Below are positions 1-9,700 of a DNA stretch of 34,195 bases, in pieces. Position 1 is the first letter of the stretch; each line of letters opens with the position of its first letter. The notes under the pieces were generated by a model. It had not been told where the DNA came from. It saw only the letters and a program-made list of their open reading frames with translations, and made no database searches. Origin of the DNA: Bdellovibrionales bacterium (lineage in GTDB: Bacteria; Myxococcota; XYA12-FULL-58-9; SYDY01); contig SYDY01000036.1 of NCBI GenBank assembly GCA_005801425.1, positions 1 through 34,195 of the forward strand, read 5' to 3'. The position numbers and the translations under genes were made by a program.

Positions 1-339
1 GGCCCGGTGCTTTGTGTGGTGCGTGTCAAATCACTTGATGACGCGATTGCATGTGTGAACAGCCATCCCTATGGCAATGGGACGTCGATTTTTACGCAGA
101 GTGGCCATGCTGCACGGGAATACACCACCCGTGTGCAGGTGGGCATGCATGGCGTGAATGTGCCTATTCCTGTGCCCATGGCGTTTCATAGCTTTGGCGG
201 TGTGAAGCAATCAATTTTTGGAAGTCACGGCATGCACGGTGATGAAGGTGTTCACTTTTACACCCAACTTCGTACGATCACGGCACGGTGGCCTAAAACA
301 AGTTTAGGTGCTGATTTTCATATGCCGATCATGGGGTGA
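1..339 (+). CDS. mmsA: Methylmalonate-semialdehyde dehydrogenase (CoA-acylating), C-terminal end
   Basis: This is the last 112 residues of an aldehyde-dehydrogenase-superfamily protein; the gene runs off the left edge. The segments SLDDAIACVNSHPYGNGTSI, VNVPIPVPMAFHSFGG and GVHFYTQLRTIT are typical of the C-terminal part of CoA-acylating methylmalonate-semialdehyde dehydrogenases, which convert methylmalonate or malonate semialdehyde plus CoA and NAD+ to propionyl- or acetyl-CoA in valine, inositol and beta-alanine breakdown. The 'IPxPxxFxSFxG' stretch helps to separate this branch from ordinary aldehyde dehydrogenases. The catalytic Cys and the NAD-binding domain lie outside the window, so catalytic integrity cannot be judged. 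The stop codon lies inside a hairpin shared with the convergent downstream gene. Confidence 0.88.
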   Translation, partial: GPVLCVVRVKSLDDAIACVNSHPYGNGTSIFTQSGHAAREYTTRVQVGMHGVNVPIPVPMAFHSFGGVKQSIFGSHGMHGDEGVHFYTQLRTITARWPKTSLGADFHMPIMG

Positions 340-360
340 TATTCTACTCCCCATCAATTT
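331..360. terminator. Candidate bidirectional terminator between convergent genes
   Basis: ATGGGG (331-336) and CCCCAT (349-354) form a 6-bp stem with a 12-nt loop, followed by a T-rich run. It overlaps the stop codon of the left gene and lies just before the stop of the convergent RCC1 gene, which suits a shared terminator. The stem is short and the T-run is interrupted, so the call is moderate. Confidence 0.4.
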
Positions 361-364
361 TGAT

Positions 365-2320
365 TTACTCCCAAATCACCGGCAGAATGGTTTCGGACTC
401 GTCACCGATGTTCCCAGATTTGCCGTTACCGAGTTGATTGTTGTTGTTGAGGCCCCAGCATTTTACCGCATTCGTCGATGCATAGGGCGCACATGTATGA
501 GAATTCCCCGCCGTAAGCGACTGAGGCCCAAAATTAGTCGTGGTTCCTAGCAACGTGTTCGTAGGCGTCGCCGTTGACGTTGTATTGCCCGTGCCAAGGC
601 GACCACTTCCACCATTGCCCCAACAGTGCACTTGGATGAGATATGAAAAAGGCGACACATTCATGGGCCCGAAAAGGGAAGCACAGCTATGTGTTGCCCC
701 AACCGCAATGGCCGAAGTTTGGGTCCAGAACGTACCAGAAATCGATAGGCTAAGTGGAGAAACCGCGGAAGGATCGGAAACATCCGACCCAGAACCCGCT
801 TGACCGTCGTCGCTATCGCCCCAACATTTAACACCGCCCGTGTTGAGGATCACACAGGTGGTACTACCGCCCGCCGCAATGGCGGTCGCGGTGAGCCCGC
901 CTCCCAAATTCACATCGGTGCTATTGGGCAAGGAATACCCGGTGGGGATGGGTGGCATCCCCAGCTGAGCGTCATCGTTGGCACCCCAACACCTCACAAT
1001 ACCTGCACTTTCGCCACGGGTCAGGATCACGCAGACATGATTGTCCCCGGTTGCAATGTCGGTGACTGTTTCAGTTTCCCCAAAGGGCAAGGCGGTCGAA
1101 TCGGGAGAAGTCCTATTGGTCTGGTCATCGTATCCCAAAGGATAGTAAGTGCCGTTGAGTCCCCAGCATTTCACATCGCCGCCTGTTAAAAGTGCGCAGG
1201 TATGAGAGGCACCGGCCGCAACCTTGGTCGCAGTCACGCCCTCTCCCAAATTGATGGCAGTGCTTGAAGGCGCATGCAGCTCGGTGGTATTCCCCATGCC
1301 AAGCTGACCATACGAATTGGCTCCAAAACATTTCATCGCGCCGCTGGTAAGTAAAACGCATGTCCGCCCGTTGGTTGCGTACACTTGATCAGGCGTTCCG
1401 CCGTTCATGTTCACCGCCGTCGCGATAGGGCCATCGAGGTCTGTCGTGTCGCCGTATCCCAATTGGCCATTGTCATTGTTACCCCAACACCGAAGGGTTG
1501 GCGTGCTGCCGTTCCAAATGGCACATGTATGATCGACCCCTGCCGATATCGAACGAATGGTCGACGTTTTACATGACGACGTGCAAGCATCCGAATTGGA
1601 TGTATTGCCATCGTCGCATTGGTCGCTGCCGTTTGTCGTCCCATCGCCACACGTGGTCGTTCCTACGATCGACGTGTGGATCCACGGTTCGCCCGTAAAA
1701 CCTGAGGATGTAAACGCGATGTTATTGTTGCACCCCATCCGATTCAACCGTGTTTCATTGGCACGGCTGTCGTTGATGTCATTTATGGCGTCAGAAAGCG
1801 TCGCAAAATTGCGTTGGCTGCCACCCGTGTCGTGGGGGATGCACAGATCCAGTGTGGGATTGGACGCGCTGTAATACGCCCAAATATATGTGAAAGGCGT
1901 TGCACCGCCCGCCACATTTTCCAGGATCAAGTAACTGTTGTAACCAGAACCATCGGGATCGTAATGGTCGCGGATCCAATGGCATTCTTGCTCGCCGGTG
2001 GCCACGTTGCTGGAGGTGTAGTGACTCATGATGATCTGGCCAGCCACCGTGGTGTCGTAAACGTCGTAGGCCGTCACGCCCGGCGCACCGGGGGTTTTCC
2101 AAAATTGACCCCAGTAACTTAAATGGCTTCCATCCCCGCTGCGGCCTGGCATGATATTCGTGCCACTCGACGGCATGCTGCCCACCCCATGGCCCCATCC
2201 CTCGCTGGGTTCGTCTACAGGCATTTCTTGGGCTGCAGGGATCTCACCGCTATGTACGGTATTCCCTGCACAGCCCCCGATCACAATACAACCCCAAAGA
2301 CTTACCCACTTGTGGCTCAT
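365..2320 (-). CDS. RCC1-like seven-bladed propeller lipoprotein with Myxococcus-type Cys-rich repeat
   Basis: Exported lipoprotein of 651 residues. The ATG at 2320 is chosen because AGGAG lies 6 nt upstream; a TTG 15 nt earlier would bury this site. The N-terminus has a short hydrophobic stretch ending in the lipobox IGGC, giving a lipidated Cys17. Residues about 30-215 are an unrecognised Trp/Tyr-rich domain. Residues about 223-250 (CGDGTTNGSDQCDDGNTSN...) are a DUF4215 / Myxococcus Cys-rich repeat. The rest contains seven units of the form H-T-C-A ... K-C-W-G-x-N-x-x-G-Q-L-G, the RCC1 blade pattern, each with a Cys pair that could form a disulfide in an oxidising compartment. A surface or periplasmic binding role is likely; the ligand is unknown. 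A second seven-unit RCC1 lipoprotein lies at 17864-19498. Only 93 nt separate it from the upstream oxidoreductase on the same strand. Confidence 0.85.
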   Translation of the reverse strand: MSHKWVSLWGCIVIGGCAGNTVHSGEIPAAQEMPVDEPSEGWGHGVGSMPSSGTNIMPGRSGDGSHLSYWGQFWKTPGAPGVTAYDVYDTTVAGQIIMSHYTSSNVATGEQECHWIRDHYDPDGSGYNSYLILENVAGGATPFTYIWAYYSASNPTLDLCIPHDTGGSQRNFATLSDAINDINDSRANETRLNRMGCNNNIAFTSSGFTGEPWIHTSIVGTTTCGDGTTNGSDQCDDGNTSNSDACTSSCKTSTIRSISAGVDHTCAIWNGSTPTLRCWGNNDNGQLGYGDTTDLDGPIATAVNMNGGTPDQVYATNGRTCVLLTSGAMKCFGANSYGQLGMGNTTELHAPSSTAINLGEGVTATKVAAGASHTCALLTGGDVKCWGLNGTYYPLGYDDQTNRTSPDSTALPFGETETVTDIATGDNHVCVILTRGESAGIVRCWGANDDAQLGMPPIPTGYSLPNSTDVNLGGGLTATAIAAGGSTTCVILNTGGVKCWGDSDDGQAGSGSDVSDPSAVSPLSLSISGTFWTQTSAIAVGATHSCASLFGPMNVSPFSYLIQVHCWGNGGSGRLGTGNTTSTATPTNTLLGTTTNFGPQSLTAGNSHTCAPYASTNAVKCWGLNNNNQLGNGKSGNIGDESETILPVIWE

Positions 2321-2413
2321 GGTTTTCTCCTGCAAATACCAAAGAATACGCCCAAAAATGTAAATAAGAAAAAAGATGTATTTTTCAGATGGGGAATTTG
2401 GCTCAATTCGCGC

Positions 2414-3628
2414 CTAGGTTGCCTGTTTTCTTTTTGATAAATCGTAGATGCGCATTCCTGCGTTGCGGAGTCGTGTGACGAGTGCGTTGCCGAGCGCAGA
2501 GATGGGTGTGAGAATGCCGCCTGGACCGTTTGTTTCTGAAAGACACACGGCGGTTTCGCTGAGCATCAAGGCTGTGCCGTTGTAGCCTGGATCACGATCC
2601 AAGGATACGTGTGCCTGACTCTTGCTTCCATCGGTGGCTGTACCATCAAATACCGCCACAAATTCACCATGGCGTTGTCTTTCTTGGCTTGGGCCTTCAC
2701 CTGGTTTTGGCAACACATAGCGGGCGAGAAGCCGACGCGACAAACCGATACGCATGAAAACGGCGGCAAGGGAGAGACCTGCGGTCCCTAAGCCGGCGAT
2801 GAATGCACCTTTTGCGCCTCGTCCTGTTTGAACGACCTCATCGTAGGTGAAGGCACGGCCATAGGGATAGTTAAGCAGTGCATTGGTTCGATGCACGATG
2901 CGGCTGTTGGTGGCATTCATGAAAAAGTACATTTCGAAATGACCGGTGTCGCGATTGTAGCGTGGTCGATAGATGTCGCTGGCGATTCTTGGGAGATCGT
3001 CATTGGGACAGAGCGCGTGAGGATCTGCCAGGAGGCGGCGAACGGTATTGTCATTGCTTTGTTCAGCCAGTTGTATGCCGCTCGCGATGGTACCGCCGCT
3101 TATACCGCCACGCAAACGTACAAGGCGCATATGCGCGTGCGCGAGCTGCTTGCCTTGTGCCACAAACTGCTGCGCGAGGACATAGCAGCCCACGTCGGAT
3201 GGCACCGAATCAAAACCCGCACAATTGACGATGCGCGCGCCTGATTGCATGGCATCCTCGTGCATGGTGTCGATGAGGCTTCTGATCCACGGTATCTCGC
3301 CGGTGAGATCGCAATAGGCCGTACCATGTTTGACGCAGGCTCGTACAAGCTCGGTCCCATAAACGCCATAGGGCCCTACGGTGGTGCATACGACGCGCGT
3401 TCGTTGGGCCATGGTTTCCAGAGCAGGGGCATCAAAACTATCAACGACGAGCAGAGGTGTGGCGTCGGGGAGTTTGGCTTGAGAGCGAACGTCGGCCAGT
3501 TTGTCGGCATTGCGACCAGCGAGTGCCAGTTTTCGCTTGGGGTGATTTTCGGCAAGGTAGCGTGCAACCAACTGTCCCGTAAAGCCGGTTGCACCCATGA
3601 GAATGATATCGAATTCGCGCGCTTGCAT
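2414..3628 (-). CDS. Saccharopine-dehydrogenase-like NAD(P)-dependent oxidoreductase (trans-acting enoyl reductase type)
   Basis: A 404-residue cytoplasmic oxidoreductase. The ATG at 3628 is supported by AGGAGG about 11 nt upstream and by the protein then beginning directly with a Rossmann strand, FDIILMGATGFTGQLVARYL, with the dinucleotide-binding GATGFTG at residues 12-18. Further family features are LALAGRNADKL, VVCTTVGPYGVYGTELVRAC and YCDLTGEIPWIRSLID. These are typical of the saccharopine-dehydrogenase-like group that includes eukaryotic SCCPDH and the mycobacterial trans-acting enoyl reductases acting on polyketide-derived lipids. The family name says little about substrate; reduction of a lipid or polyketide enoyl intermediate is possible but no synthase gene is nearby. 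It is divergent from the giant exported protein gene, with 135 nt between the two starts. Confidence 0.82.
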   Translation of the reverse strand: MQAREFDIILMGATGFTGQLVARYLAENHPKRKLALAGRNADKLADVRSQAKLPDATPLLVVDSFDAPALETMAQRTRVVCTTVGPYGVYGTELVRACVKHGTAYCDLTGEIPWIRSLIDTMHEDAMQSGARIVNCAGFDSVPSDVGCYVLAQQFVAQGKQLAHAHMRLVRLRGGISGGTIASGIQLAEQSNDNTVRRLLADPHALCPNDDLPRIASDIYRPRYNRDTGHFEMYFFMNATNSRIVHRTNALLNYPYGRAFTYDEVVQTGRGAKGAFIAGLGTAGLSLAAVFMRIGLSRRLLARYVLPKPGEGPSQERQRHGEFVAVFDGTATDGSKSQAHVSLDRDPGYNGTALMLSETAVCLSETNGPGGILTPISALGNALVTRLRNAGMRIYDLSKRKQAT

Positions 3629-3763
3629 TGGAATTGCACCTCCTACGGCAAGCTCTCCTGACTTTTTAGCACTTTGGGTTCGTTGTGGCGAGTTGCGCAG
3701 AACGTTGACTTTGAGTCGACATAAAAATTTTGGATCCCATATTTTGGGCTTATCCTTTCGAGC

Positions 3764-6700
3764 ATGCACACCCCTCGCAGGTGGATGGTCTGGTTTTGTC
3801 TTATATTCGTAGGGTTGCAACCATCCTCTTCGCTTCGCGCCAATGGTGAACCATGCTATGCATCAGAGTCGTTTGCAGACAACGTCGTGAGTGGCAAATG
3901 CGATAGCCCTTCGGGGGAACTGCACATTCAGATCGGTGCGCTTAAACTTTTTGCCTGTGAAGATGACTCGTGCTTGTGTACTGCGTGCAATAGTTTTGAT
4001 GATCCTGTCACCTGTCCCGAGTCGTGTTACAACAGTCCACCCTTTGTGACCGCAAATGCCCCGCCACATATGAATCACTATTGCATGATGCAACAAACCG
4101 AAGCGTCATGTATTCCACCGTGCAATTGGGGTGTGCCATCATGGGGAGGCGATCCCACGTGCAGTGAGCCTTCTTCACCCGATGATTGGGGAGTCGATGA
4201 CCGAGGTTATACTCTCCCACAACTCAAACCAGGAATATCTGAATCTCGTGGGCTTGTGGGTTGGACATGGCGTGATGTGGATCCGGAATATCCCATCAAA
4301 TTGAACAGCAACGCACTGCCTTTGCGTTGGATAGAAACGATGGGGCAATATGTTCCATGCGGCGTTGTTTTATCGCTGGCTGGTTCAGGCGGCAGTGGAA
4401 CGCTCACGCAATCCCAAGGCGCTTTTTCTGTGGCGCTGAACAAACCTCTGTTGCTCATTGCATGCGATGTCAACAGCGGCGATTACAGCATCACGACATC
4501 GCACTCCCAATCTACCAATAGGGAGGGTGTCACCACCCACTACAGCAATCCTCCCGCATACACCTTCGGCAATACCACAGGGACATTGCACGAAGGCACG
4601 ATGACTCTCTTTCGCAATGCGTGGGGCTTTGAATTTGAACTCGTCGATCCGCAGGACTTTGAACTCGCGGCACCATGGACCGAAAATATGAATGACAGCA
4701 TCCTTGCAATTAAACGCGTGCACGCGCGCGAAAATGGTGTTGTGGTGCACACGGGATCATTGAAACTTGCCGACTGGTTTATCAATCACTTGGATGCAGC
4801 ATTGGGGAACGCCGTCAACCCCATCTCCCTCGCAGGTGCGCAGTTTTCGCCTTTGGATAACAGTGGCACTGACAACACCGTGCCAGGGCTGTGCGCCAAC
4901 GTGATTGCTGCATTGCCCAACACCATTGTACTGGGGGGCAACACGCATTTGCGATGGGAAAAGAGCGTTACAAGCACCGCATGGCTTGATGCGCACAGCG
5001 CAAGTGTGTGCAAAGCCACGGTGCCTGCGTTGGATCCTGTTGCGCGCCACCTGACCATCACCGGTGGAAACATCATCGACGAGGACAATACCGTGGTTGC
5101 AACACTCAACCATATGCGGCTGGATCTTGTCATGCAGTCGCTTGATATCGATATCAGCGAGGGTCAAATATTTTTAAATGATGAGGGCGCCTTGGAATAC
5201 GATGCCGGTGCCAGCAATGCACCGGCCATCACCCTTAACGATAGCGGCAATACGGCATTGATCCCACGCAGTCTCAAAAATATCACCAATCTTCCGTCAA
5301 GCATCGGGCTTCCAAACTACAACCACGATGGCACCGATTGTATCCCCATCACATCGCTCACCAGCATCCGTTTGGGCGCAGTCACACTCACCGGCAATTT
5401 TACGGTGAACCTAAAAATTGGCGAACACATAGGATGTGCAGACGAATTGGAAGGCGATGGCCTTGTGATCACCGGGGGTGATGTGGTCGCCCATCAAACC
5501 CATCACAATACACCGTGGGTGTTGGGACGCATCAATACGTTGTTTCTTTCCAACACAGGCGATGCGCCGAAAGTCAGCGGCACATGGCAAGTGCCAGGCA
5601 ATAGTTCGTATTCATTTTCATTGTGGCCCGGTGGACCCAGCATTATGCTACCCACGCAAGCCAATCAGTCGATCACCTTGGGTACGGTGCTGCAAAATAC
5701 GGGGAGCTACGCCATCACGTACAGTGGTACGCTTAACGCGACGTTGCCCAATACAGTGCAAGGCGCACTGATTGGCGATATCGATAAATTGCGACTCGTA
5801 AGCAACAATGCAAGCCGCATTTCCTTTGCATGGAGTGTGGCCAGCGGAAGCATGGACGCATTGTGGCTTACCGCGGATGGTCCAAAAAGTCATGGCACGT
5901 TTGTGCACACGCCCTCCGCGTTGATACAGCACATTCCCGATTTTTCAGACAAAATCGATACGGGCGATGCGGTGCTCACTGCCGTAGGTCCCCGGGTTTC
6001 ATGTGTTGATGTGGACATGGAGATGCCCTACGCGCGCGCAGGTCCATTGGGCATCGGCAACGATGATACAGCTTTGTTGACGATCCACCTTGGCGATGAC
6101 GATTGCGACGATACCAACAACACGCAAGGCATTGCGGTGATCCACGCGTCGGCATGGACCCCCGAACATCCGACCGACGTTCAAGGCCCGCAACGCATGG
6201 GTGATCTCACGCTCATGATCCCATTTACGCCAGTGGGCGGTGTGCTTGCATCGGGCAGTCTTACCACTTCAGGCGAAGCCAGCATCACGCTTCTTGGTCA
6301 CGACATGACACCGACCAGTGGGAGCATCACGTTTAATATTGCTGCAAACGGATTTGTGTGGACACCGTTCACAACGCTTAGCAGTGCAACCTTGGTATGG
6401 ACCCCGAGTAACGATCCTGTGGCGCATCTGCGTGTGCATATGCCCGAGAATACGCCAATAACCATTGCCATGGGTGATCTCACGTGGGACGTGGCCTCGT
6501 TTACGCTGGGACTTCACGACGATGGCAATGCCAAAGCCCACGATGCCGCGGTCACATTGCCGAGCAACAATGATGATCCATTTCAATTTGCGCATGCGCG
6601 TATTGCATGGCCCGAACAAGCGCTTACCGTCACGCGCCAACACATTGCGACACCGTGTACCGATGCGACACTTGAAAACGATTTTTCGTTAAGCAGTATG

Positions 6701-9700
6701 GCCTTGCCCTTTGTCATCAGCGTACCCCAGGACACCCGCCACGTGATCATGCAATCGCCCATTGGTACGGCATGTCATGCCAATGCAAGCACACGCTACA
6801 ACGTCCGGGTGCATGGCATTGATGCGTCGATTTTAAATTTAGAGAACGTGGTGATGCCCTTTGCGGCGTTGGATATGGAGATCGCGCTTCATGATGAGGA
6901 TTGGACTGTGGAAGCCCACATGGAGCCTTTGGCGGATTATGGCATCGCGCTTTGGAACGATGCCATCGCCATGGATGACGGCAGCATTGCGTTGGACTTT
7001 TCGGAAACATGGACCGCCGAAGGTTCGTTAGAAGGTGTCTGGGGAGCCAAGGCATCTGTTTTGGAGATCTCCGAAGGGGTCGCTCTTGGATTGAAATTAA
7101 GGGCAGCGAACAACGCACCCTTTGCGCGCACAGAAGGCAGTTTTAATCTCACGTTTGATGCCGTTCAATTTTCAGCGACAGGTCCAAAATTGGTGCACAC
7201 CCAATTGGTCTTGTCCAATACGATCACCGCCGCATTGGCCATTCCATCGGCATTCGATGTGCCCGGCATTGACGTGACATTCGAGGGTATCACCTTGCCC
7301 TGCACCGATCTTATCGCCAACGCCAGTCTGGACCCTATTTCTCTCGCAGGACTCAAAATCATTGATAGCCAATCGCGCCCATTGCAACTCATGCTTAATC
7401 CTCGCGGTGGTAGCTGTTTGAGCAATACGGCGTTCAGCGGCGATTGGAATGTGAATTACGATGGCTTGCATCTGTTCGGGGGTCATCTTGCATTAGCTGC
7501 ATTGCCTGATGTGACGATTGCCAATTTTGGTTCTATCAGTATCAATGCAGAAACCAGTGCATTGTCGGGGCATTTGCCTGCATCGGTTCAAGGCCATGCA
7601 TGGCAATTGCTTGGCCTTAACATGGCGATTGATCAGCAAAGTGCTCCCATTGCCATCGCATGGACCAACGGTGCGTGGAGGATGACGGGATCATGGAGTG
7701 GGGCACTCAATGGATTTGGTTTTAGCTTGGCATTTGATGCCACCGGTCCCTATTTGGATTTTGGCGTCAACGGCCTTAATGTCACACTGGCTGCATTTAC
7801 ACTTAAGATCCCGCGTATCACATTGTATCCGCAAGGTTTGCGTGTGCCATCGCTTACGCTTTCATGGCCAAATTTGGCAAGCACATATCCGGGATTGGCC
7901 AATGTGTTTATGCCGCAAGGTACACCACTTACATTTAGCAATATTCCGATTACAACATCAGGATTTGCAAGCAACGCTTTTGATACATGTATTCGCATTG
8001 ATCACGCCAATGCACTTAACGTCGGTATGGGCAATGTGCACATCAGAGGCACACCAAGTTTGTGGTTGGATTTATCGGCAACGCGCACGTGTCCCGGTGT
8101 GAGCACCGCGTTTCTTGACGGTGTACTGCCGGCCAATACCACGTTGGCCGAGTTGCGTGGGATTTTTCTTGAAGCCAATACACTCAATGCATCCATTGAT
8201 GCGGCCGACAATACAGGCGCACCCATCAGCGGTGGCTTTGTGGGAAGTGGCAATCAATTTTACAGCCCCACGTTCTACGCCATGCGCATTGCACCGAGCG
8301 TTCAACGCCCGCTCGTATGGCATGCGGCCAACAACGATGCCGATGTGAATATCACCACGGGCAACTTGGACATGGCCGTATCTAATTTGGGATTGTCATT
8401 TACGGGAAGCAATTTGCAAGGCACAGGACACGTGAATGCATTGCACAACACCGATGCAGTGCCTCCTGTACTCAATTTTTCTGGCATTCAATTTCGATTC
8501 ACCGTGGACGATAATCCTGTCACCGATTTCTTGGCCGATCACATCACCCTTGCGGGTGGCTTTGGTGTGGTGGTGGGCGATTTCAATGCACGTGTGAATG
8601 ACGTGGGCGTGGATTTTTCCACCGAGCATCGTCTCAGTGGTATTCCTGTGAGTGCACAAATACAAATGGTCCAAGGGATTTTACTGCGCGATATCGTCGT
8701 AGATGTGCCGATGCCTGGTGCTGGAAGCGATGGCGTGCTCCGCTTTGAAGATGCCACAGCCGTGGCATTGGACAATATGGGCATCCTACGTGATCCAAAC
8801 AATCAAGGTGATAACACGCCCATCAATAATTTTATTCAGGGTCTATTTCTTCCGTTTCATTCTCCGTGGAATTTTAGCGGTACGTTGCGATTTTCTGGGA
8901 TCAGCAATGCCAATGGAAAAATTGCCATTGCAGAAATTTCATCGTTGATGGGCATTGATGATGGATGGGTTAAATTGGTTGAAGGTGAAATCGAAAAGGG
9001 CAACGTGGTTGGTCGTCTTACCATGGGTTCCAACAGCGATCGCACCGCACGATTCACGGCCAATCTTTCCTACAGCGGTTTGCTGGGATCATTCCTCATC
9101 GAAAATGGTGATGTTGCACAAAATCCATGTGCACCTGCCGAAGGTGCCATGGCCATTGCACTGCCCGGCGACATGACCCTGGCAGCTTGGGGTGCGATGG
9201 TACTGGATCTCGACAGTCGAAACTCTGTGAATGGGCAAGCAGGTTCATGGCGTGGCATAGCGTTTGAACATGGTGCCGCATGTTTGCCGAGTATCTTCAC
9301 CACGACCAACAATACGCGTGTCCAACTTGCTGCACACAATCTTTCCATTGGCACCAGCGGTTTGCAAGGGGATTTGGTGTATGGCAATGCTTCTCCACAA
9401 CCATACGAAGCATTGAACTGCGACGTATTCAATGGCGCCGCACAATTTTCACAAAACAGTTACAGCAATGCACCCATTCGTATAAAGTTGGGTGATTTTG
9501 ATGTGCGTTTGTCATCGTTTACAGCAAGCATCGACAATTACAAACTTCGTGGGATCCGTGCCATCGGTGGCGCCACGGTAGATCCTTGGATTGAGCGTTT
9601 GCCCTTTATGCTCAACTACCAACCTGGAAGTGAAAAATTCGATGTAGATTTTTGCTTTGATCCCGAAGCACCTCTTCCTGCCATTGCAGGCATTCAAACC

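Noticed and set aside
2321-2335. TTG start adding five residues to the RCC1 lipoprotein
   Set aside because: AGGAG lies inside this extension and is correctly spaced for the ATG at 2320.
3629-3820. N-terminal extension of the saccharopine-dehydrogenase-like protein
   Set aside because: It would overlap the divergent giant gene and precede the AGGAGG site; the Rossmann fold starts directly at the ATG at 3628.
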